64,000 bases of DNA from Variovorax sp. RA8 (GTDB lineage Bacteria > Pseudomonadota > Gammaproteobacteria > Burkholderiales > Burkholderiaceae_C). A program made the translations under genes and the position numbers. Positions 33,601 through 42,849 of the stretch are shown here, piece by piece. Position 1 is the first letter of the stretch, and each line of letters starts with the position of its first letter. The notes under the pieces are model-generated. The model was given only the letters and a program-made list of their open reading frames with translations, was not told where the DNA came from and did no database searches. The DNA lies in NCBI RefSeq assembly GCF_901827175.1, contig NZ_LR594662.1, positions 3,224,001-3,288,000 of the forward strand, in the 5' to 3' direction.

Positions 33601-36600
33601 ATGAGCGGTGCAACGTCAGGAGCGATCGAGCGGATTCGCGCGCATGTTCCAGGCTTCCTCGACGCAGCCGCCCGCAGGGCAGGCGAGGGCCTGGCCTTCG
33701 TCTTCGGCAGCGCACGCATCCTGGGCGTGGCGCTGGTCAGCGCCGGGATGATCATGCTGCTGCTGCGGTCCATGCTCTACGTCCGCACGGGGTGGGGCGT
33801 GGAGGACTATCTCGGCTGGGCCGACGACGGCCCCGCAGGCCCCGCGGCAGCGCTGCTGGAACTGTGGCGCCGCTGCCAGCTCCTCTGGCTCGCCAGGCTC
33901 TACATGGCGCTCGACAGCATCGCCTTCGTGCCGATCTATGCGGCCTTCTTCCTCAAGACCGGCTGGGTGCTGGCGCAAGCGCTGGACGACGACACCGGCC
34001 GGCCGACACCGGCAGGGCGGCGCTGGTTCGCCTTGTTCTGGGTGCCGGTGCTGATGCTGGTGGCGGTCGACCTGCTGGAGAACCTGGCCGGGCTGCAGCG
34101 CACCGGCGGCTACGGCGCGGTGATCGGGGCGATCGCGCTCGTCCTCGGCATCGCGGGCGTGTGGGGCCTGGCCGCGCTCGGGGTCTGGAAGATCCCTGCG
34201 CACCGGGGCGCGCTGGCGCTCGGGCTGCTGCTGCTCGCAGCGCTGCTGGCGGGGATGTTCTTCGGAACCGACGCCTGCGCGGCCGTCGACGGCGCGAGCT
34301 GGCGCGGGCGGCTCGGCTGCGCGGCGCACCGCTCGAAGTCGTGGCTGATCGTCGCTGTCTTCAGCCTGCTGGCCGCCGCCGGAATCTGCTGGCTCTTCGG
34401 CGCCGTGCTCTCGACACATGCCGATGTGGCCGGGAACCCGGAACGCGCCCGGCGCCGGGCCGACCTGCGCGCCGCCATCTTCGACTGCCTGGTGCGCAGC
34501 CGCTATGTACTGGCCGCGCTTGCGCTGTTCGCCGCGCTCACCGTCGTCATGGACCAGTCGCGCGACATCATCGCCTCCACGGCCTCCTTCGTGCCCCGCT
34601 TCTTCACGATGATCCATGTCGACTGGGGCGGCGCGCCGGCGCCGGCGCCGGGCGTGGCGATCGACTGGGTCGGCGTGCTGTGGCTGCTCGCCGGATCGCT
34701 CACGGTCTTCGGCCTTTCCATCCTCGGGCTGGCGCTGCTGGTGTTCGCCTGCTGGCTGTGGACGCGCAGCGTCTGCCATCTGCGCTCGGCGGGCCGTCGC
34801 CCCGTCGCCGCGGGCTTCGAGCCCGCCCGCGACGGCAATCGGCACGAGGACATCTTCGCCCGCGACTGGGCCCGCGTCCTGGCCCTGGTGCCGGTGCTGC
34901 TGGTGGTGCTGCTGTGCGCCAACGTGCTGGAGGACCTCGCCAAGGCCCAGACCGGCGCGGGCGCGCATTCGGCCGGAGGTTTCGGCTGGCTCGCCTGCCT
35001 GTTGCCCAGCGTGGGCGTGGTGGCCTTCGCCGTGCTGGCCGTGTTCGCCGGCGGCGGCTTCATCTGGCGGCGCGGCGATCGCGCCTCGACCGCCGGCTAC
35101 TACGACTGCATCGACTGGGCCGACTGGAGCACCCGCGCCGGCCTGATGGACGCCAAGCCGCACGCGGGCCCGGCAGCGGCATCGGGGGATGCCCGCCCCA
35201 CGGACCTCAAGTACAACTTCCTCGGAAAGGTCACGCCCTACCTGCTGCCGATGGTGGCGCTCGGGCTGGTCTTCCTCTGCCGCCTCATCGACGTGCTGCC
35301 GGGCCGCACCGGCGACTACTTTCCCTCGATGGCCTTCCCGGTCATCCTGCTGTCGCTCACCTTCTGGCTCTGCTTCTTCGGCTGGCTCTCGCTGCTCGAG
35401 GTCTATGACGCCGTGCCGTGGGTGCTGGTGCTGGTCGCCTGGATCGGGGTGCTCGGACTGGCGGGCCTCACCGACAACCACCTCGTCTGGCCGGGCCCGC
35501 TGGAGGGCGAGCCCAGTACCTGGGGCGGCATCCGCATGTGGGCCTGCAGCGCCGTGCTCGGCGGCGTCATCGTGGTGGCCTACCGCTGGGCCATGGAGCG
35601 GGTGCGGCATCCCGGCACCGTCGCTTCGCTGAAGGTCTACTGGCCGCTGGTCCTCGTCGTGCCCGCGCTGACCATTGCCATCATGGTTGTCGGCAACTAT
35701 TTCGCGACAGCGCGCCGGCCGCAGGCGCCTGCAGTCCCGGCGCAGGCCGCCGCTCCCGCGGTGCCGCTCGAGACGGCCCTGGCCGGCTGGCTTCGCACGA
35801 TCTGCCATGCCCCCGACGACAACAGCCCGTGTGCCCCGCAACTGGCGCCTCGCCCGGGCCGGGGTGGGTACGACGTGTACTTCGTCTCGAGCGAAGGGGG
35901 CGGCATTCGTGCCGCCATGTGGACCGCCTTCGCCCTGCACGAGCTCGAGGCCGAGGACCCGGGCTTCGCCCAGCGCACCTTCGCGGTCTCGGGCGTGTCC
36001 GGCGGCGCCATCGGCGCTGCGGTCTACCGCGCCTGCAGCGAAGGTGCGCAGGGCGCGGCCCGCACCGCCCGCGAGGCCCGCGACGCCCGCGAGACTTGCA
36101 TCCGGCGCTTCGCGCAGACCGATCTGCTGTCGCCGCTCCTGTCCTCCTGGATGTTCGAGGACCTGCTGGGCCGCCTCGTGCCCAGCGGGCTGTGCCGCAC
36201 GCCGGGCTGCGGCTTCATGTCGCGCGGCGCCTGGTTCGAACAGACGATGGAAGTGGGCGCGCCGCGACTGCGCCGCGGCATGCGCGAGCTGCGCCACGCC
36301 GACACCACCGGCCCGAACGCCGGAAAGCATGTCCCCTACCTGCTGCTGAATGCCACCTGGGTGGAGACCGGCGAGCGCGCCATCGCGAGCGAGCTGGTCG
36401 TGTCGCAGACGGACTTTCCGGGCAGCAAGGACCAGTTGGGCCTGGTGGGCGCGGACATGCCGCTGGGCGCCGCCGCGCACAATGCGGCGCGCTTTCCCTA
36501 CGTGAATGCGATCGGCGGCCTGAAGACGCCGGCCGATCTTTGCGACCGCCGCGGCGTGGCGGTGCCCGGCAAGCATTCCCCGGACGCGGACACCAGGATC

Positions 36601-37233
36601 TGCGGGCATCTGGCCGACGGCGGGTACTTCGACAACGGCGGCGCGCAATCGACCACCGACCTCGTGCGCGCCTTCGTTGCCTGCCTCGCCGCGCGCGAAG
36701 CCAAGGACGCGGCGACCGGATGCGGAAGCCTGCCGGAAGGCCAGCGCACCTGGCTGCGCGAGAACCTGGTGCCGCGCGTGCTGATGATCCGCAACGAGTC
36801 CGACCCCGGTGCCGCGGTCGCGGACCGCTGCGGCGAGATCGCCCAGCCCGCAGCGGCGGATGTCTTTCCCGTCGTCGACAACGCCTGCACTGCGCCCATC
36901 GGCAAGCGATACCAACCCGCGCGGCCCCTGTGCGCGCAGGGCAAGGTCCCGTACCTGGACCTGATCGGGCCGTTGCTGGCCGTCATCAACACCAGCGGCG
37001 TGGGCGCCGCCGGGCGCCTGGCCGAGGCCCGCGAGGCCGATGCGATCGTGCAGGCGCGCATCGCGATGCGCGGCAAGGCCGCGGCCGCGACGACCGAGCC
37101 CGTGACCGCAATCGACCTTTTGCCCAAGGGCGTGCATTTCCCGCTCGGCTGGCACCTGTCGCACTCCGGCGTGGACAACATGAGCGAGCAGGCCGCGAAC
37201 TGCCGGATCCTTCCGGCCGCGGACAAGTCTTGA
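33601..37233 (+). CDS. Large multi-spanning membrane protein with C-terminal patatin-like phospholipase domain
   Basis: 1210 residues. Residues about 1-730 contain roughly a dozen hydrophobic segments in several clusters. From about 755 there is a patatin-like domain: oxyanion loop GGGIR (766-770), nucleophile S800 in GVSGG, and the dyad Asp D1006 in ADGGYFDNGG. All three elements of a Ser-Asp lipase are present, so it should be catalytically competent. A GAGGTG ribosome-binding site precedes the ATG at 33601, giving preference over the longer frame from 33448. It is convergent, 15 bp apart, with a caspase-like gene. Function is unknown; lipid hydrolysis at a membrane is the inference. Confidence 0.85.
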   Translation: MSGATSGAIERIRAHVPGFLDAAARRAGEGLAFVFGSARILGVALVSAGMIMLLLRSMLYVRTGWGVEDYLGWADDGPAGPAAALLELWRRCQLLWLARLYMALDSIAFVPIYAAFFLKTGWVLAQALDDDTGRPTPAGRRWFALFWVPVLMLVAVDLLENLAGLQRTGGYGAVIGAIALVLGIAGVWGLAALGVWKIPAHRGALALGLLLLAALLAGMFFGTDACAAVDGASWRGRLGCAAHRSKSWLIVAVFSLLAAAGICWLFGAVLSTHADVAGNPERARRRADLRAAIFDCLVRSRYVLAALALFAALTVVMDQSRDIIASTASFVPRFFTMIHVDWGGAPAPAPGVAIDWVGVLWLLAGSLTVFGLSILGLALLVFACWLWTRSVCHLRSAGRRPVAAGFEPARDGNRHEDIFARDWARVLALVPVLLVVLLCANVLEDLAKAQTGAGAHSAGGFGWLACLLPSVGVVAFAVLAVFAGGGFIWRRGDRASTAGYYDCIDWADWSTRAGLMDAKPHAGPAAASGDARPTDLKYNFLGKVTPYLLPMVALGLVFLCRLIDVLPGRTGDYFPSMAFPVILLSLTFWLCFFGWLSLLEVYDAVPWVLVLVAWIGVLGLAGLTDNHLVWPGPLEGEPSTWGGIRMWACSAVLGGVIVVAYRWAMERVRHPGTVASLKVYWPLVLVVPALTIAIMVVGNYFATARRPQAPAVPAQAAAPAVPLETALAGWLRTICHAPDDNSPCAPQLAPRPGRGGYDVYFVSSEGGGIRAAMWTAFALHELEAEDPGFAQRTFAVSGVSGGAIGAAVYRACSEGAQGAARTAREARDARETCIRRFAQTDLLSPLLSSWMFEDLLGRLVPSGLCRTPGCGFMSRGAWFEQTMEVGAPRLRRGMRELRHADTTGPNAGKHVPYLLLNATWVETGERAIASELVVSQTDFPGSKDQLGLVGADMPLGAAAHNAARFPYVNAIGGLKTPADLCDRRGVAVPGKHSPDADTRICGHLADGGYFDNGGAQSTTDLVRAFVACLAAREAKDAATGCGSLPEGQRTWLRENLVPRVLMIRNESDPGAAVADRCGEIAQPAAADVFPVVDNACTAPIGKRYQPARPLCAQGKVPYLDLIGPLLAVINTSGVGAAGRLAEAREADAIVQARIAMRGKAAAATTEPVTAIDLLPKGVHFPLGWHLSHSGVDNMSEQAANCRILPAADKS

Positions 37234-37248
37234 CGGCGCGGCCGGCCA

Positions 37249-38736
37249 TCACTGGATCCTGACGATCTCGGCCTGCGGTCGCGCCTGCGGCTCGATGCTC
37301 GTGCTGCGCATCAGCTTCTCGCCGTCGCGGAAGAAGTACCAGCAGCCGTCGTCGGGGCTGCGCGCATCGGTGAGCCGACCCGGCACCGTCGGGTTGAACT
37401 TTGCGCAGAGAGCGCCATCGTCCTTCAGCTCCCAGCGGCCTGAGCCTCTGATTGCGGCGCTGGTGGTGCCCTGGCTGTTGTAGTAGACGGTGCCGCCGCT
37501 GCGCAGGTCCAAGTGAACCAGACCGCCCGCCAATGGGTCCTTGAGCGTGTGGGTCTTGCCGACCAGGAGCTGCTGCAACTCGTTGCGGTCGAGGATCTTG
37601 CGCGATGAAGAGGACGGTTGCGAGGGGAGGGGCGACGGTGAGGGAGTCGGGGTCAAGGCCGCGACGGGCGGCTGCGGCGGTGGGGATGGCTGCCGCGGCG
37701 CGGCCTGCACTGCCGGGGGCTGCGCCACCGATGGCGGCGCGGGCGAGGGCGGCGCTGCTGCGACTTCGGTATCGCGCTCGCGCCGTGCCTGCGAGAACAA
37801 GGTGTCGATGTCCTTCGGCCTGTTGTCGCGGCCGGCCGGCACTGCCGGCAGAGCCGTGGCCGGTGCGGCGGGCGGCGCAGATGCGGCAGCCGGGTTCTCC
37901 GCCGCCGGCCGCCGCGCCGCCGGGTTGAAGGTGAAGTTCGACGTCAGCGAGGTGTTCACCCACGGGAGCTGGCGCTGGCGCGTCTCGCTCAGCACGCGCA
38001 CGCGCACGTTCTTGAACATCTGCTCGACCTCCAGGCCGGGGACCATCATCTCCTCGGCGAGGTTGCGGCTGTAGATGCTGTTGCGGCCGGCCGGCCCGTC
38101 CTCGGCCGGCGCGCCGGGCGCCGAGGCGAAGGCGATCAGCGAGCCGCGCGCCCCCATCTCCGCCAGCCCGCCGGCCGATCGAACGTTGCGCGTCTTCGTC
38201 GCGAAGGGGTTGTCGCGACAGGCATCGAGGATCACGATGCGCGGGTGGGAGCCCACCTTGTCGATCTTGCTGAGGAACAGCTCCTCGATGTCGACCGACT
38301 CGTCCTTCACCTCCTCCTGGTCGCGCAGGTTGATGTCCACCGGCAGCAGGTAGTTGCGCCCGTCGATCTGCACGCCGTGGCCCGCGTAGTAGAGCACCGC
38401 GGTGGCATCGTCCTGCTGCACCTGTCGCGCGAACTCGCGCAGTGCCCGCCTGAACTGCAGCACGCCGACGTTGAGCTGCAGGTTCACGTCGAAGCCCAGC
38501 TTGCGCAGGTTGCCCGCGATCAGGCGCGCGTCGTTCACGGGGTTGTCGAGCGGGACCTTGGGGTACTGGCTGTTGCCGACCACCAGCGCGATGCGCTTTT
38601 CAGCGGGGCGGTCCTGCGCGTGAGATGGCACTGGGAGCTGCAGGGTCCAGGCGAGCGTGAGCGACAGCGCCCAGCCGAGCCGGCGTACGAGCGTCGTCGT
38701 CGAGCCGTCACTGTGGCCTGCGCACGGGGGCTTCAT
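37249..38736 (-). CDS. Secreted caspase-like (peptidase C14) protein
   Basis: About 495 residues. A signal peptide (LGWALSLTLAWTLQLPVPSHAQ) is followed by a caspase/metacaspase domain with KRIALVVGNSQYP, the catalytic H120 in YYAGHGVQ and C173 in ILDACRDNP. Residues about 275-390 are a Pro/Ala-rich linker. The C-terminal 100 residues form a separate small domain (LVGKTHTLKDPLAGG, GSGRWELKDDGALC). The ATG at 38736 is chosen over one at 38772 because it starts directly before the signal peptide. It would act outside the cytoplasm, cutting after basic residues if metacaspase-like. Its pairing with the patatin gene is described under findings. Confidence 0.9.
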   Translation of the reverse strand: MKPPCAGHSDGSTTTLVRRLGWALSLTLAWTLQLPVPSHAQDRPAEKRIALVVGNSQYPKVPLDNPVNDARLIAGNLRKLGFDVNLQLNVGVLQFRRALREFARQVQQDDATAVLYYAGHGVQIDGRNYLLPVDINLRDQEEVKDESVDIEELFLSKIDKVGSHPRIVILDACRDNPFATKTRNVRSAGGLAEMGARGSLIAFASAPGAPAEDGPAGRNSIYSRNLAEEMMVPGLEVEQMFKNVRVRVLSETRQRQLPWVNTSLTSNFTFNPAARRPAAENPAAASAPPAAPATALPAVPAGRDNRPKDIDTLFSQARRERDTEVAAAPPSPAPPSVAQPPAVQAAPRQPSPPPQPPVAALTPTPSPSPLPSQPSSSSRKILDRNELQQLLVGKTHTLKDPLAGGLVHLDLRSGGTVYYNSQGTTSAAIRGSGRWELKDDGALCAKFNPTVPGRLTDARSPDDGCWYFFRDGEKLMRSTSIEPQARPQAEIVRIQ

Positions 38737-38823
38737 GGCGCGGACTATCCACCTGCGTGCTTGGGATCGCAATCCATATTTCCCAGGCGAGCCGGAGTCC
38801 GCGCTTTTCGCTACCCTAGCGCG

Positions 38824-39744
38824 ATGAACGCACTCGCCCCGCAGCGCTCCGCCGTCGGCATCCCCATTGGCCCGCCGCCCCCCGCGCCCGACCTGCCAGT
38901 ACCGCCTTCGCCGCCCCCGGCACCCTCACCCCCGCCCGAGGGCGACCCGCCGCCTGCCGATCCGCCCATGACCGAACCCGGCACGCCGCCGCCGGTGGCC
39001 GATCCACCGCCCGGCGCCTCGGCGCTGGGCCGCCTGCACGCGCGGCGCCTGCGCGAGATGTACCGCTCGGCCGGCTGGCCCTGCTGCGACGAGATCGAGG
39101 TCGAGCTGCTCGCGGCTGGCCTGCTGGAGCGCGTGCGCTGGCCGCAGGTCCACGAGACGCTGCGCGTGAGCGACGCCGGCATCGCCCACATCGCAGGCAG
39201 CCTGGTCGTCAACCGGGCGGCACGCTCGCGGCACGAGGCCCTGGTCGAGCAGGTGGCGCGCGAGATGACGCGCGCCGGCCGGGTCGCGTGGCGCGGGCTG
39301 AGCCTGCGCGCGCGGCTGCCGGCCGTGAACGAGGGCGACAAGCCGCGCTGGTGCATCGCGCGGCCCGACGTGTTCTCGATCCGCAATACCAGCGTCGAGG
39401 CCTACGCCCAGCCGATCGTCCACGAGGTGAAGGTCAGCCGCGCCGACCTGCTCGGCGATCTGCGCAAGCGCGACAAGCGCGCCGCCTACCTGGATGTGGG
39501 CGGGGAGTGCTGGTACGTGCTGGGCTGCGATGCCAAGGGCCGGCCGATCGCGGAGCCCGAGGAGATCCCGGCCGAATGCGGCGTGCTGCTCGCGCTCGGC
39601 GAGCGGCTGGTGGTGGCGCGCGCGGCGGTGCACCGCGCGCAGCCGCGGCTGCCCTTCAGCGTCTGGATGGCCCTGGCCAAGGCGCAGCCGGTGCCCGGCT
39701 TCGACGACGAATCGCAGGAGCTGCTGGCGGGCATCGACGGCTGA
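38824..39744 (+). CDS. MmcB-family (PD-(D/E)XK nuclease-like) DNA repair protein
   Basis: A 306-residue protein. The first 65 residues are extremely proline-rich. The rest resembles MmcB, a restriction-endonuclease-fold protein: RPDVFSIRNT near residue 181 followed by IVHEVKVSRADLLGDLRKRDKR gives the Asp and Glu-x-Lys of the fold. MmcB is associated with the SOS mutagenesis response in Caulobacter, and an imuAB-dnaE2 operon is present 10 kb away. Here no LexA box is visible directly upstream. Confidence 0.75.
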   Translation: MNALAPQRSAVGIPIGPPPPAPDLPVPPSPPPAPSPPPEGDPPPADPPMTEPGTPPPVADPPPGASALGRLHARRLREMYRSAGWPCCDEIEVELLAAGLLERVRWPQVHETLRVSDAGIAHIAGSLVVNRAARSRHEALVEQVAREMTRAGRVAWRGLSLRARLPAVNEGDKPRWCIARPDVFSIRNTSVEAYAQPIVHEVKVSRADLLGDLRKRDKRAAYLDVGGECWYVLGCDAKGRPIAEPEEIPAECGVLLALGERLVVARAAVHRAQPRLPFSVWMALAKAQPVPGFDDESQELLAGIDG

Positions 39745-39750
39745 GCGTGC

Positions 39751-40212
39751 TCAGGAGCCGCGCCGGACCGGCACCGCCCGGCCGAGCGGGGCTGACCCGT
39801 CGTCTTTCCCGCTCTCGTCGTTGTCGTCGCTGTCCGCCTCTTGCGCGTCTTGATCATCCGCATCTTCGGCCAGTTCTTCGGTCGAAGCCGCCGTGGGATC
39901 GTCGACCGCGTCGGTCACCTCGCCGACATCCAAAGGCACGGTCCCGATGCGGTCGGGCAGGATGTCGGCGTTCTCCATGGGTGCGGCGGGATCGGCCGAG
40001 GCCCGCTCGCCGGTGCCCTCGGCATCGGTATCCGTGCCGTGGGAGATGGGCAGCGCGCCCTCGGCGCCCTCGTCGGGCATGGCGCTGCGGTTGCGGTCGG
40101 TCTGCACGTCGCTGCCGCTGTCGCTGCTGTCGCTCGGGCCGAGTGAATCCACATCAGTGCCGCGGTGGCGCGACGGCGCATGCTCGCCGCCCAGGATGCT
40201 GCTTTTGGCCAT
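39751..40212 (-). CDS. Acidic low-complexity protein of unknown function
   Basis: A 153-residue soluble protein beginning MAKSSILGGEHAP, with SLGPSDSSDSGSDVQ near residue 25 and a highly acidic C-terminal half (ELAEDADDQDAQEADSDDNDES). GAAGGAGGA upstream of the ATG at 40212 supports the start. The N-terminal segment reads as a conserved motif, whereas the tail looks disordered. It sits between the MmcB-like gene and the oxidase cluster. No function can be assigned. Confidence 0.7.
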   Translation of the reverse strand: MAKSSILGGEHAPSRHRGTDVDSLGPSDSSDSGSDVQTDRNRSAMPDEGAEGALPISHGTDTDAEGTGERASADPAAPMENADILPDRIGTVPLDVGEVTDAVDDPTAASTEELAEDADDQDAQEADSDDNDESGKDDGSAPLGRAVPVRRGS

Positions 40213-40329
40213 GAGGGTCCTCCTTCGGGTCGATGGCATGACTCGACTGTGCGCGGCGGCTCGTGGGCCCGTGTGGGCAGCGGCCGACGCCGCATGTCGG
40301 CCGGGGTGCAGGCGTGAAGGCGGGTGGAC

Positions 40330-42849
40330 TCAGCCCACCAGCCGCGGCAGCGCCTGCACGAGCAGCAGGCCCGCCATGCCCTGCACGGTGGCGCAGTGCC
40401 AAATGGGCAAAGTGTTGTCGAGCGTCGAGCGCGCCTGCGGCTGCAGGCGGCCGGCGAGGGAGCGGACCAGCAGGTAGCCGCCCATCATCATCAGCACCGC
40501 GACATGCAGCCCCTGGTAGGCGAGCAGCATCGCGACGGTTGCGCTCCAGGCCTCGGCCTGTGGGTTCAAGCCGGCCTGCGTCTGCGCGAACAAGTCGATG
40601 CCGAAGGCGCCGGCCACGCACAGCATGGCCAGCGCCACCTGCAGTCGCAGCATCCGCTGGCCGCGCGGGTCGGCATCGCGCAGCCGCCGCGGCGCCGTCG
40701 CCATCAGCAGCGAACCGATGGCGAGCAGCGCGGCCGATGCCCACGGCCAGCGCAGCGCCGGCAAGGCGGCGCCGGGCGGCGGGCAGGTGTCGGCCGCCAT
40801 GGCGACATGCACATGCGCATACACGAAGGACGCGAAAACCGTCATGTCGACCGCCACCAGGATGAGCGACGCCCACCATGAATGCGAGTCGGCGACCCGG
40901 CTGCTGCCTACGGGCAACTGCACGCCGTGCGCGGCTTCGACGCACGGACGCGGCGGGGGGCGGTCCGTGGCCCAGAGCCAGCGCAGCACCGCCACGATGG
41001 CAACCAAGCCGAAGGCGAAGGCTGCGACCACCAGCTCGACGGTCAGCAGCAGGAAGAAGCCCGCCGTCCCGATGGCCGCCAGCAGCGGCCACCAGCCGTC
41101 GGTGGGCAGGCGCAGCAGGTGCAGCGGGCGCGCGTCGACGATGCTGGTGACCAGCGTCTCGCGGCCGCCGAGGGCGGTGCCAGGCAGCCAGTGCCGCCCC
41201 TCCTCGACCTCCCGCGGGAGCGACGGCTGCTCCCACAAGGGCTCGCGCGACACCAGCTGCGGAATGCTGCGGACGCCGTACTCGCGCAACGGCAGCCATT
41301 CGAGCGTGCCGGCCCGCCACGGATTGCCGTGGTCCTTCTCCGGCCGTCGCAGCGTGCGCGCGGCATCGACGACGAACAGCAGCACGCCCGTGGCCAGCAC
41401 GAAGGCGCCGACCGTGGACAACAGGTTGAGCGCGTTCCAGCCCAGATCGCCCGGGTAGCTGTGGACACGCCGCGGCATGCCCAGCAGGCCCGCGATGTGC
41501 ATCGGGAAGAAGGCCAGGTTGAAACCGCCGAACATCAGCCCGAAGACCCAGCGGCCCCAGCGCTCCGAGAGGCAATGGCCGTTGAACACCGGCGCCCAGT
41601 AGTAGAAGCCCGCGAACAGCGGGAACACCATGCCGCCGATCAGCACGTAGTGCAGATGGGCGACGATGAAGGAGCTGTCGTGCGCCTGCCAATCGAAGGG
41701 CAGCACCGCCACCATCACGCCGGTGAGGCCGCCCAGCACGAAGATGAAATGAAAGCCCAGCAGGAACAGCGTGGGCGCGTTGGGCCGCACCTCGCCGCGC
41801 CAGAACGTCGCGATCCAGGCGAACACCTGTACGCCGCTGGGGAGCGCGACCAGGAAGCTCGCGGCCGAAGTCACCGTCATCGCCAGGTCGCCCACGCCCG
41901 CGGCGAACATGTGGTGGATCCAGAGCGCGAAGCTCACGAGCCCGACGCCGGCGAGTGCGGCCACGATCGCCCGGTGGGCCACCAGCGGGGTGCCCGCGAG
42001 CGCCGGGATCATCATCGAGACCATGCCCGCGGCGGGCAGGAAGATGATGTAGACCTCCGGATGCCCGAAGAACCAGAACAGGTGCTGCCACAGCAAGGGA
42101 TCGCCGCCGCGCCCGGCGATGAAGAAGGGCCAGTCGAAGGCGCGCTCTATCTCCAGCAGCGTGGTCGCGGCGATCACCGCAGGAAAGGCGAAGACGATCA
42201 TCAGCGCCGTCACCAGCATGGCCCAGGCGAAGATCGGCATGCGCATCAGCGTCATGCCTGGCGCGCGCGTGAACAGGATGCCGACGATGAGCTCGATGGC
42301 GCCCGCGATGGCCGAGATCTCGATGAAGCCGATGCCCAGCAGCCACCAGTCAGCGCCGCGCCCGGGCGAGAACTCCTTGCCGGTGAGTGGCGGGTACATG
42401 AACCAGCCGCCATCGGGCGCCTCGCCGAAGAACAGGGTGCAGAAGAAGACCAGTCCGCCGATCGCATAGGCCCAGAAGGCATAGGCCGACAGCCACGGAA
42501 AGGGCAGGTCGCGCGCGCCCAGCATGCCCGGCAGCAGGTAGACCGCCACCGCCTCGACGATCGGCACGGCGAACAGGAACATCATCACCGTGCCGTGCAT
42601 GGTGAAGAGCTGGTTGTAGGTCCGCACATCGACCAACGCGTTGTCGGGCACTGCAAGCTGCGCGCGCATCACCAGCGCGAGCACACCGGCCAGCACGAAG
42701 AAAAGCATCGCGGTCGCGATGTAGTACACGCCGATGCGCGTGTTGTTGACGGCCGAGAGCGCCCGCCAGCCCTGCGGCGCCTGCCAGGCGCGCTCGAGCG
42801 CCTGGCGCTCGCCCGCGGGCCGGGGCAGGGCGGATGGCAGCTCGCTCAT
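40330..42849 (-). CDS. ctaD: Cytochrome c oxidase, fused subunits I and III (caa3-type)
   Basis: An 839-residue membrane protein. Residues about 30-550 are subunit I of a haem-copper oxidase: haem ligand in TMHGTVMMFLF, CuB His-Tyr pair in FFGHPEVYIIFLP, and the HLHYVLIGG haem ligands. Residues about 640-839 are subunit III-like helices (SWWASLILVAVDMTVFASF). The fusion is known in caa3-type oxidases. The frame continues far upstream through coxB in another reading, but the ATG at 42849 overlaps the coxB stop (ATGA), the expected start. It reduces oxygen to water and pumps protons. Confidence 0.95.
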   Translation of the reverse strand: MSELPSALPRPAGERQALERAWQAPQGWRALSAVNNTRIGVYYIATAMLFFVLAGVLALVMRAQLAVPDNALVDVRTYNQLFTMHGTVMMFLFAVPIVEAVAVYLLPGMLGARDLPFPWLSAYAFWAYAIGGLVFFCTLFFGEAPDGGWFMYPPLTGKEFSPGRGADWWLLGIGFIEISAIAGAIELIVGILFTRAPGMTLMRMPIFAWAMLVTALMIVFAFPAVIAATTLLEIERAFDWPFFIAGRGGDPLLWQHLFWFFGHPEVYIIFLPAAGMVSMMIPALAGTPLVAHRAIVAALAGVGLVSFALWIHHMFAAGVGDLAMTVTSAASFLVALPSGVQVFAWIATFWRGEVRPNAPTLFLLGFHFIFVLGGLTGVMVAVLPFDWQAHDSSFIVAHLHYVLIGGMVFPLFAGFYYWAPVFNGHCLSERWGRWVFGLMFGGFNLAFFPMHIAGLLGMPRRVHSYPGDLGWNALNLLSTVGAFVLATGVLLFVVDAARTLRRPEKDHGNPWRAGTLEWLPLREYGVRSIPQLVSREPLWEQPSLPREVEEGRHWLPGTALGGRETLVTSIVDARPLHLLRLPTDGWWPLLAAIGTAGFFLLLTVELVVAAFAFGLVAIVAVLRWLWATDRPPPRPCVEAAHGVQLPVGSSRVADSHSWWASLILVAVDMTVFASFVYAHVHVAMAADTCPPPGAALPALRWPWASAALLAIGSLLMATAPRRLRDADPRGQRMLRLQVALAMLCVAGAFGIDLFAQTQAGLNPQAEAWSATVAMLLAYQGLHVAVLMMMGGYLLVRSLAGRLQPQARSTLDNTLPIWHCATVQGMAGLLLVQALPRLVG

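Noticed and set aside
33616..37164. 1182-codon frame antisense to the patatin-domain gene
   Set aside because: It is a shadow of GC-rich codons. The + strand frame carries membrane segments and an intact lipase active site.
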